Shown: positions 34,639 to 43,549, numbered from the stretch's first letter. The stretch: DNA of 64,000 nt from Cupriavidus sp. U2 (GCF_009663685.2 NZ_RCOG02000032.1:435382-499381); one strand, 5' to 3'. Notes: a model not told the origin generated them from the sequence alone. A program made the numbers and translations.

Positions 34639-36630
34639 ATGCGTCTTGCCCGCACCGCCATGCTGGCCGCAGCCGTTCTGGCGCTGCCCGCCGCGCCGGC
34701 CGCTTCGGCCGCCCCAGCTGGCCCGAACGCCGCCACGCCGCTGACCGAGCAATCGAATGCCGAATGGCTGCGCCGCCTGCCGTTCTCGGACCGCGCCGAT
34801 TTCGAGGACGCCCGGCGCGGGCTGGTGGCGCGCTTTCCGGAGTCCGCCATCAAGACCGCGGACGGCAAGGTGGCGTGGGATTTCAACGCCTACGCGTTCG
34901 AATCGGCGGCGGACGCGCCAAAAACCGTCAATCCCAGCCTGTGGCGACTGGCGCAGCTGAACAACGAAGCGGGGCTGTTCAAGGTCACCGACCGCGTGTA
35001 CCAGCTGCGCGGCGCGGACATCGCCAACATGAACATCATCGAAGGCGATACCGGTCTGATCGTGATCGACACGCTGCTGACCGCCGAGACCGCCCGCGCC
35101 GCGCTGGACCTGTACTATGCCCACCGCCCCCGCAAGCCGGTGGTGGCGGTGATCTACACCCATAGCCACGTCGACCACTTCGGCGGCGTGCGCGGCATCG
35201 TCAACGAAGCCGATGTCAAGAGCGGCAAGGTGGAGATCCTGGCGCCAAGCGGCTTCATGGACGAAGCGGTCAGCGAGAACGTGCTGGCCGGTAGCGCCAT
35301 GAGCCGCCGCGCGCAGTACATGTATGGCACGCAGCTGCCGAAAAGCGCCACAGGCCAGGTCGATACCGGCCTGGGCAAGGCCACGGCACGCGGCACCATG
35401 ACGCTGCTGGCGCCCACGTCGTCGATCACCAGGCCGATCGAGTCCCGGCGCATCGATGGCGTGGACTTCGAATTCCAGCTGACGCCCGGCACCGAGGCGC
35501 CGGCGGAGATGAATGTCTACCTGCCGCAGTTCCGCACGCTGTGCATGGCCGAGAACGCCGTGCGCACCCAGCACAACGTGCTGACGCTGCGCGGCGCGCA
35601 GGTGCGCGATGCCAAGGGCTGGTCGTACTTCCTGGGCCAGGCGCTACTGCGCTACGGCGAGCGCACCGACATCCTGATCGGCCAGCATCACTGGCCCACC
35701 TGGGGCCGCGAGCGCATCGTCGAAATGCTATCTGACCAGCGCGACATGTACGCCTACCTGAACGACCAGGCGCTGCGCCTGATGAACCAGGGCTACACGC
35801 CGCTGGACATCGCCGATCAGCTAAAAACCCTGCCGCAGCCGCTGGCCAGCAAATGGTATGCGCGCGACTACTACGGGTCGGTCAGCCACAATGTTCGCGC
35901 GGTGTACCAGCGATATCTGGGCTTCTATGACGGCAACCCGGCCCACCTGAATCCGCTGCCGCCCGAGCAGGCCGCCCGGAAGACCATCGAATGGATGGGC
36001 GGCCCCGACGCCGTGCTGGCCCGCCTGCGCGACGCCTACGCGCGGGGCGAGTACCGCTGGGTCAGCCAGATCGGCAACGAACTGGTATTCGCCGATCCGT
36101 CCAACGCCGCCGCCCGCGCGCTGCAGGCCGACGCGCTGGAGCAGCTGGGCTACCAGAGCGAGAACGCCACCTGGCGCAATATCTATCTGACCGGCGCCCA
36201 GGAATTGCGCGATGGCGTGGCCAGGCCGTCCACCACGGGTACCAGTTCGTCGGACCTGGTCCGCGCGCTGAGCGTGCCGAACTTCTTCGATTTCCTGGCG
36301 GTCCGCCTGAACGCCGACAAGGCAGCCGGCAAGACCCTGACGCTGAACTGGCAATTCACCGACCTCAAGCAACGCTATGCCATGACGCTGCGCAACAGCG
36401 CGCTGACCTACGTGGCAGAGGCCCAGCACGCGCAGCCCAACGCCACGGTTTCGCTGACCAAGGCCACGCTGGACCAGATCAGCCTGAAACAGCTGACGCT
36501 GCCGCAGGCCATGCAGTCGGGCGCGGTCCGGATAGACGGCAATCCGCAGGCCGTGGCAGGCCTGTTCGGCATGCTCGACACGTTCGACCCGAACTTCAAT
36601 ATCGTGACGCCGCACGGCTTCCAGAAATAA
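34639..36630 (+). CDS. Alkyl sulfatase, metallo-beta-lactamase fold (SdsA1-like)
   Basis: A 663-aa exported zinc hydrolase that cleaves primary alkyl sulfates such as dodecyl sulfate to alcohol and sulfate. A signal peptide is present (MRLARTAMLAAAVLALPAAPAASAAP). The metallo-beta-lactamase domain holds the zinc motif THSHVDHFGG (His175, His177, Asp179, His180), plus ENAVRTQHNVLTLRGAQVRD and GQHHWPTWG. The dimerisation region follows (HNVRAVYQRYLGFYDGNPAHLNPLPP), and the C-terminal quarter is an SCP2-like lipid-binding domain (from about residue 540). The start at 34639 has GAGGAG upstream and is needed for the signal peptide. The GMC dehydrogenase follows by 36 bp, suited to oxidising the released alcohol. 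Confidence 0.92.
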   Translation: MRLARTAMLAAAVLALPAAPAASAAPAGPNAATPLTEQSNAEWLRRLPFSDRADFEDARRGLVARFPESAIKTADGKVAWDFNAYAFESAADAPKTVNPSLWRLAQLNNEAGLFKVTDRVYQLRGADIANMNIIEGDTGLIVIDTLLTAETARAALDLYYAHRPRKPVVAVIYTHSHVDHFGGVRGIVNEADVKSGKVEILAPSGFMDEAVSENVLAGSAMSRRAQYMYGTQLPKSATGQVDTGLGKATARGTMTLLAPTSSITRPIESRRIDGVDFEFQLTPGTEAPAEMNVYLPQFRTLCMAENAVRTQHNVLTLRGAQVRDAKGWSYFLGQALLRYGERTDILIGQHHWPTWGRERIVEMLSDQRDMYAYLNDQALRLMNQGYTPLDIADQLKTLPQPLASKWYARDYYGSVSHNVRAVYQRYLGFYDGNPAHLNPLPPEQAARKTIEWMGGPDAVLARLRDAYARGEYRWVSQIGNELVFADPSNAAARALQADALEQLGYQSENATWRNIYLTGAQELRDGVARPSTTGTSSSDLVRALSVPNFFDFLAVRLNADKAAGKTLTLNWQFTDLKQRYAMTLRNSALTYVAEAQHAQPNATVSLTKATLDQISLKQLTLPQAMQSGAVRIDGNPQAVAGLFGMLDTFDPNFNIVTPHGFQK

Positions 36631-36666
36631 GCCCCCCACAAGAACAACGCCGAGGAGACACCATTC

Positions 36667-38316
36667 ATGGGCGATACCAGCTTCGACTACATCATCGTGG
36701 GCGCCGGCTCGGCCGGCTGTGCGCTGGCCGGACGGCTGGCGGACCAGCCGGGCGTGACCGTGGCGCTGCTCGAATCGGGGCCTGACGACCATCACCCCAG
36801 CGTCTGGACGCCGCTGGCCATCGCCAGGACGGTGCCCCACCCGGGGCCGCGCAACTACGGCTTCCGGACCGTGCCGCAGCCGGGCCTGAACGGCCGCCAG
36901 TCGTACCAGCCGCGCGGGCGCGGACTGGGCGGCAGTTCGTCGATCAACGCCATGCTCTACGTGCGCGGCCACCGTAGCGACTACGACCGCTGGGCCGAAC
37001 TGGGCTGCGAGGGCTGGGGCTACGACGCCGTGCTGCCCTACTTCCGCCGCAGCGAATGCAACCAGCGCAATGCCGGCCGCGACGACGCCTGGCACGGCGG
37101 CAGCGGCCCCCTGCATGTCAGTGACCTGCGCACGCCGAATCCGTTTTCGCGCCGCTTCGTGCAGGCGGCGGCGCAGGCGGGGCTGCCACTGAACCAGGAC
37201 TTCAACGGTGCCGAGCAGGAAGGCGTGGGGCTGTACCAGGCCACGCAGTTCAATGGCGAACGCTGGAACGCGGCGCGCGCCTACCTGCATCGCGGCAACC
37301 GCGCCGACGCCGGCCACAACGGCGGCCGCCAGAACCTAAACGTGATGACCGGCACGCAGGCGCTGCGCATCGTGTTCGAAGGCAAGCGCGCCGTGGGCGT
37401 GGAGGTGGTGCGCGACGGCCAGACCCAGACGTTGCGCGCGCGGCGCGAGGTCATCGTCAGCGGCGGCGCGTTCCATTCGCCACAGCTGCTGATGGCGTCG
37501 GGCGTGGGCCCGGCCGCCCACCTGCGCAGCGTGGGCGTGGCCGTGGTGCACGACCTGCCCGGCGTGGGCCAGAACCTGCAAGACCATCTCGACGTCATCA
37601 TCGGCAAGCCGGTCACGTCGTGGCATCTCTACGGCTACTCGCTGCGCGGCGTGGCGCGCATGGCGGGCGAGGTCATGCGCTACCGCTGGCGGCGCACCGG
37701 CATGCTGGCATCGCCCGTGGCCGAGGCCGGCGCGTTCGTGCGGACGCGACCGGGCCTGGCCGCCCCCGACCTGCAGCTGCATTTCGCGCCGGCGCTGCTG
37801 GGCAATTCCAACGTACTGCGCAAGGGCCGGCCCGGCCATGGCTATTCCTGCCACGCCTGCGTGCTGCGCCCGGAAAGCCGTGGCACGGTGGAACTGGCAT
37901 CGGCGGACATGCGCGATGCCCCGCGCATCGACCCCCGCTTCCTGTCTGCCGCGTCCGACCTGGACGGCATGGTGGCCGGCGTGAAGCTGATGCGGCGGAT
38001 CTTCGCGCAGTCCGCGCTGGCCGAAGCGGGCGGCAGCGACCCGCTGACCGCCCTGCTCGGGCCCGGCGAAGGCGACGATGCGGCCATCCGCGATTTCGTG
38101 CGCGCCCACGCCGACACCATCTACCACCCGGTGGGCACCTGCAAGATGGGCGTCGATGCGATGGCCGTGGTGGACCCGCAACTGCGTGTTCACGGCGTGG
38201 AAGGCCTGCGCGTGGTGGACGCCTCGGTCATGCCCACGTTGATCGGCGGCAACACCAACGCGCCCACCATCATGATTGCCGAGCGCGCCGCCGATCTGCT
38301 GCGGATGGCGGCCTGA
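36667..38316 (+). CDS. GMC family FAD-dependent oxidoreductase (alcohol/choline dehydrogenase-like)
   Basis: A 549-aa flavoprotein of the glucose-methanol-choline family. The FAD-binding loop GAGSAG is at residues 12-17, followed by the GMC signature region RGRGLGGSSSINAMLYVRGH. The active-site histidine is probably in HPVGTCKMG near the C-terminus, with NTNAPTIMIAERAADLL closing the protein. Length and pattern fit the AlkJ/BetA subgroup that oxidises aliphatic alcohols, but choline-type substrates cannot be excluded from sequence alone. Its position 36 bp after the alkyl sulfatase suggests it oxidises the fatty alcohol made by that enzyme. ATG 36667 has a GAGGAG ribosome-binding site about 10 nt upstream. 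Confidence 0.92.
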   Translation: MGDTSFDYIIVGAGSAGCALAGRLADQPGVTVALLESGPDDHHPSVWTPLAIARTVPHPGPRNYGFRTVPQPGLNGRQSYQPRGRGLGGSSSINAMLYVRGHRSDYDRWAELGCEGWGYDAVLPYFRRSECNQRNAGRDDAWHGGSGPLHVSDLRTPNPFSRRFVQAAAQAGLPLNQDFNGAEQEGVGLYQATQFNGERWNAARAYLHRGNRADAGHNGGRQNLNVMTGTQALRIVFEGKRAVGVEVVRDGQTQTLRARREVIVSGGAFHSPQLLMASGVGPAAHLRSVGVAVVHDLPGVGQNLQDHLDVIIGKPVTSWHLYGYSLRGVARMAGEVMRYRWRRTGMLASPVAEAGAFVRTRPGLAAPDLQLHFAPALLGNSNVLRKGRPGHGYSCHACVLRPESRGTVELASADMRDAPRIDPRFLSAASDLDGMVAGVKLMRRIFAQSALAEAGGSDPLTALLGPGEGDDAAIRDFVRAHADTIYHPVGTCKMGVDAMAVVDPQLRVHGVEGLRVVDASVMPTLIGGNTNAPTIMIAERAADLLRMAA

Positions 38317-38337
38317 GCGCCACATCAGGCAGCAGGC

Positions 38338-38362
38338 GGGGCAGGCTGCGACAGCCTGCCCC
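38338..38362 (+). terminator. Hairpin downstream of the GMC oxidoreductase gene
   Basis: A perfect 11-bp stem GGGGCAGGCTG / CAGCCTGCCCC with a CGA loop, 22 bp after the stop codon. There is no T-run, so it may stabilise the mRNA end rather than terminate. The rest of the gap to 38610 holds nothing I recognise. Confidence 0.55.
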
Positions 38363-38610
38363 GATGTCACCGTTTCTCCACATCGGCGCACTGCCTGCCA
38401 AAGCAATCGCCGGCAACGGAGTCGGCGCGATGCACATTGTCGGTGTAGGCACTACCGCCACTGGCAAGAAATGCGTCCGCCTTTTGCGAAGCCCATGCAC
38501 GGAAGGCCCAATCGGGAACGGCCCGGTGCAACGCACAACGCGAGTCCGGCATGCCGTGGACGACATGCGCCAAGCGGCGACAAGGGTGTCCGCCCGCCTC
38601 GCCGCGATGC

Positions 38611-38874
38611 TCAACGTGCAGGGTCGTCCCGGTGAGCGGCCACCGCTTCGGAAACCTTGGTGGGGCTTTCGTAGTGCTGTTCCGGTATGCGCATCAGCGC
38701 GTTGATGATGCGGTCGTCCGCCCGGTTGTCGCGCGCGGCAGAGATCAGCGCGCCCCGTGTGGCGGGATAGTCCAGCCCCTTGAGTGCCTTTTGCAGTTCG
38801 ATCGGATCGACGCTGCCGGAAGTACCGGAAGCACCGGAAGCACCGGAAGCGGGTTGCGACTGGCTGTCGGCCAT
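38611..38874 (-). CDS. DUF2795 domain protein
   Basis: An 87-aa protein of unknown function. The C-terminal 55 residues match the DUF2795 pattern (ELQKALKGLDYPATRGALISAARDNRADDRIINALMRIPEQHYESPTKVSEAV). Before it lies a low-complexity SGASGASGTSGS tract encoded by a 9-bp repeat (about 38815-38850). No signal or membrane segment. The start at 38874 has an AGGAG ribosome-binding site. It is 22 bp after the SDR gene on the same strand, so probably co-transcribed with it. Confidence 0.82.
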   Translation of the reverse strand: MADSQSQPASGASGASGTSGSVDPIELQKALKGLDYPATRGALISAARDNRADDRIINALMRIPEQHYESPTKVSEAVAAHRDDPAR

Positions 38875-38896
38875 GGTTTTGCTCCTGTGAAAGGGC

Positions 38897-39754
38897 TCAG
38901 CGCACCGCGCCTTCGGCCTTGCGCTCCTTGTCGAGCGGCTCGGCCATCTTGCGATGCTGTTCGGCAAGCAGATCCGACGGGGTGATCGATGCGATGGCCG
39001 CCCGGAGCTTGTTCTGCCACCCGGTAACCACTTCGGCCTCGCCGCGCATCATGGCCTCGAATCCCTGCCGCGCCACATCTGCGGGGTCATCCTTCTTCGC
39101 CTCGCCCATGCGCGTATCGAGCATGTCGGCGCGGCGGAAGAACTCGGTCTCGGTGGCGCCCGGCATCAGGCACGTCACGCTGACGCGGCTATCGGCCAGT
39201 TCGTGGCGCAGCGCAAAGGCAAACGAATCCAGGAACGCCTTCGTGCCGTTGTAGACGGCCTGGTAGGTGCCCGGCATCAGGCCCGCAATCGATCCCGTGA
39301 TCAGGATGCGGCCGGCGCGGTTCTCGCGCATATGCCGCGCCACGCTATGCAGCAGGTACAAGGTACCCACCACGTTCGTTTCGAGCACCCGCGCAATATC
39401 GGCAAAATCCTGGTCGACAAAGGCATGGCCCAGACCCCTGCCGGCATTGGCACACAGCACGTCGATGCGCCGGCCGCGCACGCTGGATAGTAGTTCGTCC
39501 ACGCCTGCCCGCGTGGAGAGATCGGCAACCAGCGACTCCACCGCCGCGCCATGTTCGCGCAGGCGGGCGGCTGCATCGGCAATCTCGGGTTCGTCGGCCA
39601 CGACGATCAGATCCATGCCGCTGGCCGCGCAACAATCCGCCAGGTGAAAGCCGATGCCGGTCGATGCCCCGGTGACAATGGCCAGGGGGCGCGTGTCAGG
39701 AATATCCTGCAACCCCAGTTCGGCATAATCCACATCGCTGTTTGACGAGTTCAC
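38897..39754 (-). CDS. Short-chain dehydrogenase/reductase
   Basis: A 285-aa classical SDR. The cofactor loop TGASTGIG is at about residues 29-36; the catalytic set is Ser in ITGSIAG, Tyr and Lys in YNGTK; NAG occurs in CANAGRG. The C-terminal 50 residues extend beyond the SDR core (EVVTGWQNKLRAAIASITPSDLLAEQHRKMAEP), a feature of DltE-like SDRs with unknown substrates. The LVADLS acidic residue after beta-3 leaves NAD versus NADP preference open. Upstream of the DUF2795 gene in a two-gene unit; substrate not deducible. Confidence 0.9.
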   Translation of the reverse strand: MNSSNSDVDYAELGLQDIPDTRPLAIVTGASTGIGFHLADCCAASGMDLIVVADEPEIADAAARLREHGAAVESLVADLSTRAGVDELLSSVRGRRIDVLCANAGRGLGHAFVDQDFADIARVLETNVVGTLYLLHSVARHMRENRAGRILITGSIAGLMPGTYQAVYNGTKAFLDSFAFALRHELADSRVSVTCLMPGATETEFFRRADMLDTRMGEAKKDDPADVARQGFEAMMRGEAEVVTGWQNKLRAAIASITPSDLLAEQHRKMAEPLDKERKAEGAVR

Positions 39755-40004
39755 GGCCGCCTCCCTGTCGGAACATATCTAGCCAGCAGCGTGCAAATGT
39801 CGTACCAGCGGAAGACCCCGCCACGGGCCAACGGTCAGAAGTGGCGAAGTACGTGCCGTTCTTGCAGGCGATGCTCGCGTGATTCGTTTTTTACTTTCTC
39901 CGAACTGCTGCCATCAGCGCCGTTCGTCTGGACAGCCGTCACCTTTGCGTCATGGTCGATGGGCAGCGCGCATCGACTGCGTTGCCGGGTGGCGCGCTTT
40001 TGGA

Positions 40005-40559
40005 CTATTTACGACGTGCACTTGCGAACATCTCAATGGCTGCCCGGCTGAACGCCGGAATGTCGTCGGGGTTGCGGCTGGTGACCAAGTTGCCGTCCAC
40101 CACCGCCTGCTCGTCGACCCAGTTGGCGCCCGCGTTGACCAGATCGGTTTTCAGCGACGGCCACGACGTCATCCTGCGCCCCTTGACCGCGCCCGCCTCG
40201 ATCAACGTCCACGGCCCATGGCAAATGGCAGCCACAGGCTTGCCCGCATCGACAAATGACTTGACGAACGACACGGCAGACGCATCCATGCGCAGCGCGT
40301 CGGGGTTGATCACACCACCGGGCAAGAGCAGCGCGTCGAAGTCGTCGGCGCGCACCTGCGCCAATGGCCTGTCCACCGGCGTTGCGTCGCCCCACTCCTT
40401 GAACTTCCAGCCTTTCACCTCGCGGTCCTTGGGGGAAACGACCTGGGTTGTGGCGCCCGCGGCGTCCAGCGCCTTGCGAGGCTCCTCAAGTTCCACCTGC
40501 TCGAATCCGTCGGTCACGAGAATGGCCACTTTCAGGCCATCAAGCGTTCTGTCAGCCAT
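40005..40559 (-). CDS. DJ-1/PfpI family protein (type 1 glutamine amidotransferase-like)
   Basis: A 184-aa cytoplasmic protein of the YhbO/PfpI group. The nucleophile elbow with Cys is AAICHGPWTLIEAG, with the conserved Glu in FEQVELEEPRKAL, and TSWPSLKTDLVNAGANWVDE downstream. Family members have been described as stress proteins, deglycases or proteases; the true activity is debated, so I claim none. ATG 40559 follows an AGGAGG ribosome-binding site. It lies alone on the minus strand, with 250 bp of featureless sequence (39755-40004) between it and the SDR gene and 105 bp to the MocR gene. Confidence 0.92.
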   Translation of the reverse strand: MADRTLDGLKVAILVTDGFEQVELEEPRKALDAAGATTQVVSPKDREVKGWKFKEWGDATPVDRPLAQVRADDFDALLLPGGVINPDALRMDASAVSFVKSFVDAGKPVAAICHGPWTLIEAGAVKGRRMTSWPSLKTDLVNAGANWVDEQAVVDGNLVTSRNPDDIPAFSRAAIEMFASARRK

Positions 40560-40664
40560 GCTTGTCCTCCTGGTTCGTCCGTTTCGGGATGGAGCATGCC
40601 AAGCACTGGCCATGCCAGCCGCGCGCCCACGCCGCACGCCCTGCGCCGCCCGGCTAGCAGAAGG

Positions 40665-42014
40665 CTACCGGTACGCGTGATCGTCCACGACCCTGGCGAC
40701 GGTCTGCAGTGCCTGCCGCAGCATGTCAACGGGGACGGAGCCCAGTGCGAGCCGGATCGCATGCGGCACCTGTTTCGAAGCAGCGTAGGCAAGCGCGGTG
40801 GATACGGATATGCGCTGCGCGAGCAGCGTCTTGGCGATGGCATCGGCTCGTGCGTCTTCCGGTAACGGCAGCCAGACGAAATAGGACGCACGGTGCCGGA
40901 CGGGATGCAGATGCCCGAGCACTTCGGTCACGACACCTTGGCGTAAGGCGGTGTCATTTCGCTTCTGCGCCTCCAGGCGCGCGACCGTCCCGTCTTCGAT
41001 CCAGCCACAGGCAATGGCGGTCATCATGGTTGGCGTATGCCAGGTGGTTGCGCGGATCGTGCGCTCGAACTTTGGAATCCAGGCTGGCGGCGCGCAGACC
41101 GGGCCGACACGCAGCCCCGTTGCCACGCTCTTGGAGAGACTCGATACGTACACGGTCAATTCGGGCGCCAATGCGGCCAATGGCTGCGGCGCGTCGGCTT
41201 CCAGGAACGCGTATGCAGCGTCTTCGATCAGGATCAGACCATGGCGCCGCGCGATGGCAACCAGATCGCGCCGCCCGCGCGCGCTCATGACCCAGCCCAG
41301 CGGATTGTGCAGCGTCGGCATTGTGTACACGGCGCGCACCCGGCGCTGCCGGCACAGTCCCGCCAGTTCGTCCAGGTCCGGACCCTTGGTGCCCGCGGGA
41401 ATCGCCACCAGTTCCAGCCGACACGCTTCTGCGGTGAGCTTGAATCCCGGGTACGTCAGCGCGTCAACCGCGACCACGTCGCCAGGTTCCAGCAACGCCA
41501 TCGCCGTGACGGTCAGGCCGTGCTGTGCGCCGCTTACCAGCACCGTGTTCTCCGCGCGGGCGGACAATCCGCGTCCGGCAAGATGCCGGGCCATCGTCTC
41601 GCGGTCACGCATCCGGCCACCATGCGGATGGTATCGGAGCAACGCCTCGAGATCGCCCGTGCCGGCCAGTTCGCGCAGCGCCGTCCGGAGCAGGTCGCCC
41701 TGGCCTGGTATCGACGGATTGTTGAAGCTCAGGTCGACGGTGTCGTCGCTCCATGGCTGGAGATCGATGCCGTGTCCACGCGGAAGCACTTCCTTGACGA
41801 ACGTGCCCCGTCCGGTCTCGCCGCTTACCAGCCCCATGGCGTGCAGTTCCGCATAGACGCGGGTCGCCGTCACAAGCGCCAGGCCTTCGCGGGCGGCAAG
41901 CTCACGGTGTGTCGGCAACCGGGTGCCGGGACGCAGCCGACCGTCCTGGATATCTGCGGCGAATTGGTCGACCAGTTGCTTGTAGCGGTGTCGAGGCATG
42001 GCGAGCGGTCGCAT
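40665..42014 (-). CDS. MocR-type regulator (GntR DNA-binding domain fused to aminotransferase-like domain)
   Basis: A 449-aa transcription factor. Residues 1-75 are a GntR winged helix (HRYKQLVDQFAADIQDGRLRPGTRLPTHRELAAREGLALVTATRVYAELHAMGLV). From about residue 95 it has a fold-type I aminotransferase domain with the PLP lysine in SSLSKSVATGLRVG. Such proteins use PLP and an amino-compound effector to regulate a neighbouring gene. It is divergent from the enoyl-CoA hydratase gene, whose promoter region holds two palindromes. Start uncertain: ATG 42014 or ATG 41999; neither has a strong ribosome-binding site. Confidence 0.87.
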   Translation of the reverse strand: MRPLAMPRHRYKQLVDQFAADIQDGRLRPGTRLPTHRELAAREGLALVTATRVYAELHAMGLVSGETGRGTFVKEVLPRGHGIDLQPWSDDTVDLSFNNPSIPGQGDLLRTALRELAGTGDLEALLRYHPHGGRMRDRETMARHLAGRGLSARAENTVLVSGAQHGLTVTAMALLEPGDVVAVDALTYPGFKLTAEACRLELVAIPAGTKGPDLDELAGLCRQRRVRAVYTMPTLHNPLGWVMSARGRRDLVAIARRHGLILIEDAAYAFLEADAPQPLAALAPELTVYVSSLSKSVATGLRVGPVCAPPAWIPKFERTIRATTWHTPTMMTAIACGWIEDGTVARLEAQKRNDTALRQGVVTEVLGHLHPVRHRASYFVWLPLPEDARADAIAKTLLAQRISVSTALAYAASKQVPHAIRLALGSVPVDMLRQALQTVARVVDDHAYR

Positions 42015-42105
42015 GACAATGATGGGAATGTGCTGATTATGGCCCCGTATCGCTGATTGCAACCCGCCGTGCTGCCCGCTTCGCATGGCATCGCCGACGG
42101 TTTAC

Positions 42106-42141
42106 TTCGCATACGAATCATCTATATACTTCGCATGCGAA
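42106..42141 (+). promoter_or_regulatory. Promoter of the enoyl-CoA hydratase gene with two operator palindromes
   Basis: Two related 12-bp palindromes, TTCGCATACGAA (42106-42117, one mismatch in the dyad) and TTCGCATGCGAA (42130-42141, perfect), with 24 bp between equivalent positions. A -10 TATACT (42125-42130) sits between them and shares its last base with the second palindrome. A third, degenerate half (TTCGCATG, 42080-42087) lies upstream. A perfect relative occurs in the MarR gene promoter at 43475-43486. Confidence 0.65.
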
Positions 42142-42161
42142 CTTAAACAACGGAGACCAGC

Positions 42162-42938
42162 ATGACCGCGGCCATTCAAGTTGACCTGACCCATGGTGTA
42201 CTGACCATCACGCTTGCCCGCCCGGACAAGAAGAACGCCCTGACCAACGAGATGTACGGCACCCTGGCCGACGCCATCGAGGGCGCCGAGCATGACGGAA
42301 ACGTGCGCGTGGTGCTGGTACAAGGGGATGGCGACATGTTCACTGCGGGGAACGATGTGGGCGAGTTCGCGGCGATCGCCGTGGGCAAGGGCCCCAGCGA
42401 ACGGCATGTCCACCGCTTTCTGCATGCGCTGGCGAAGGCGACGGTGCCCATCGTTGCCGCCGTTCATGGCAAGGCGGTGGGTGTGGGCACCACAATGCTG
42501 CTGCATTGCGACTACGTGCTGCTGGCACAGGACGCGCAACTGATCACGCCGTTCGTCAACCTTGCCCTGGTGCCGGAAGCGGCCTCCAGCTATCTGGTGC
42601 CGCTGCGCATCGGCCACGCGAGGGCCTTCGAGATGTTTGCCATGGGCGATCCGCTCGACGCGCAGACCGCGCTCGCCTGGGGCATCGCCAACAAGGTGTG
42701 CGCCAATGACCAGCTCCGTACCGAGGCGCGGCAGATCGCAGAACGTATTGCCGCCAAGCCTGCCGGGTCGCTGAGCGCGACGAAAGCCCTGATGCGCCAG
42801 GCCGCGATGCTGGTGACGCAGATGGATACCGAGAGCGCGAAGTTCCAGGAGCGGCTGACGAGCGCGGAAGCCCGCGAAGCATTTGCAGCCTTTGCCGAAA
42901 AACGCAAGCCGGACTTCTCGAAAGTCAGCCAGCAATAG
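42162..42938 (+). CDS. Enoyl-CoA hydratase/isomerase family protein
   Basis: A 258-aa crotonase-fold enzyme. The oxyanion-hole segments are FTAGNDVGEF (about residues 60-69) and the region around GKAVGVGTTMLLHCDYV (about 105-121), with a candidate catalytic Glu in NLALVPEAASSYL. It probably hydrates or isomerises an enoyl-CoA in fatty-acid or aromatic degradation; the exact substrate is not readable. No thiolase or acyl-CoA dehydrogenase adjoins it, so it may be a stand-alone regulated enzyme. It starts 20 bp after an operator palindrome, with an ACGGAGA ribosome-binding site, and converges on the MarR gene (42-bp gap). Confidence 0.9.
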   Translation: MTAAIQVDLTHGVLTITLARPDKKNALTNEMYGTLADAIEGAEHDGNVRVVLVQGDGDMFTAGNDVGEFAAIAVGKGPSERHVHRFLHALAKATVPIVAAVHGKAVGVGTTMLLHCDYVLLAQDAQLITPFVNLALVPEAASSYLVPLRIGHARAFEMFAMGDPLDAQTALAWGIANKVCANDQLRTEARQIAERIAAKPAGSLSATKALMRQAAMLVTQMDTESAKFQERLTSAEAREAFAAFAEKRKPDFSKVSQQ

Positions 42939-42980
42939 GCTGCATCGTGCTGCCCAGCCGCGGACCAGGCCAGGCGCCGC

Positions 42981-43445
42981 CTAGTCGTGGCCCTCGTCGC
43001 GATCGTCGCGATCGTCGCGCGCATCGCCGGCAACCGGAAACTTGGTCTGCAGGCTGGTCAGCCACCGCGCCACCACATCGATCTCGGCTTCGGTAAAGCC
43101 CTCGGTCAGCCTGGCGTTGAGATCCGTCATGCCCGCCTTGGCACGCTGCCGCGCGGCGCGCCCTGCGTCCGTGAGCCACAGCCGCGATGCGCGGCCGTCC
43201 ATCTCGTCCGCGCGACGTTCGATCAGGCCCGCTCTTTCCGTCCGGTCGGCCAGGCCGCTCATTCCCGGCGCGCCCAGGTCCAGCGCGGCCGCGGCTTCGC
43301 TCATCAGCGCGCCGTTGTGCGTGCCCAGAAAGAACAGCAGCCCCGATTGCGCGGCCGTGACGCCACCGCGGGCGGCACGCGCCTGCGACCAGCGTTGCAG
43401 CCGTCGCTGTCCAACGTTCAGGAGATACACAAGACGATGTTTCAT
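42981..43445 (-). CDS. MarR family transcriptional regulator
   Basis: A 154-aa winged-helix repressor. The core reads GVTAAQSGLLFFLGTHNGALMSEAAAALDLGAPGMSGLADRTERAGLIERRADEMDGRASRLWLTDAG, the MarR recognition helix and wing (DGRASRLWLT). The C-terminus is a DARDDRDDRDEGHD tail encoded by a 9-bp repeat. The start at 43445 gives the usual N-terminal dimerisation helix. Its own promoter contains a perfect TTCGC-GC-GCGAA palindrome (43475-43486) resembling those before the enoyl-CoA hydratase gene, so it may repress both. Confidence 0.9.
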   Translation of the reverse strand: MKHRLVYLLNVGQRRLQRWSQARAARGGVTAAQSGLLFFLGTHNGALMSEAAAALDLGAPGMSGLADRTERAGLIERRADEMDGRASRLWLTDAGRAARQRAKAGMTDLNARLTEGFTEAEIDVVARWLTSLQTKFPVAGDARDDRDDRDEGHD

Positions 43446-43474
43446 GCTGGGCCCGGCAGCGTTGATCGATTTAG

Positions 43475-43492
43475 TTCGCGCGCGAATCATAT
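43475..43492 (-). promoter_or_regulatory. MarR gene promoter with operator palindrome
   Basis: On the minus strand, a -10 TATGAT is immediately followed by the perfect palindrome TTCGCGCGCGAA (43475-43486); the final T of the -10 is the first base of the palindrome, exactly as at 42125-42141. Autorepression is inferred. Confidence 0.6.
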
Positions 43493-43549
43493 CACGGGCG
43501 CCATCCGCAACCTGGGCAGCCCTGGGCAGCTTTCGGTGGGGTCACGGAA

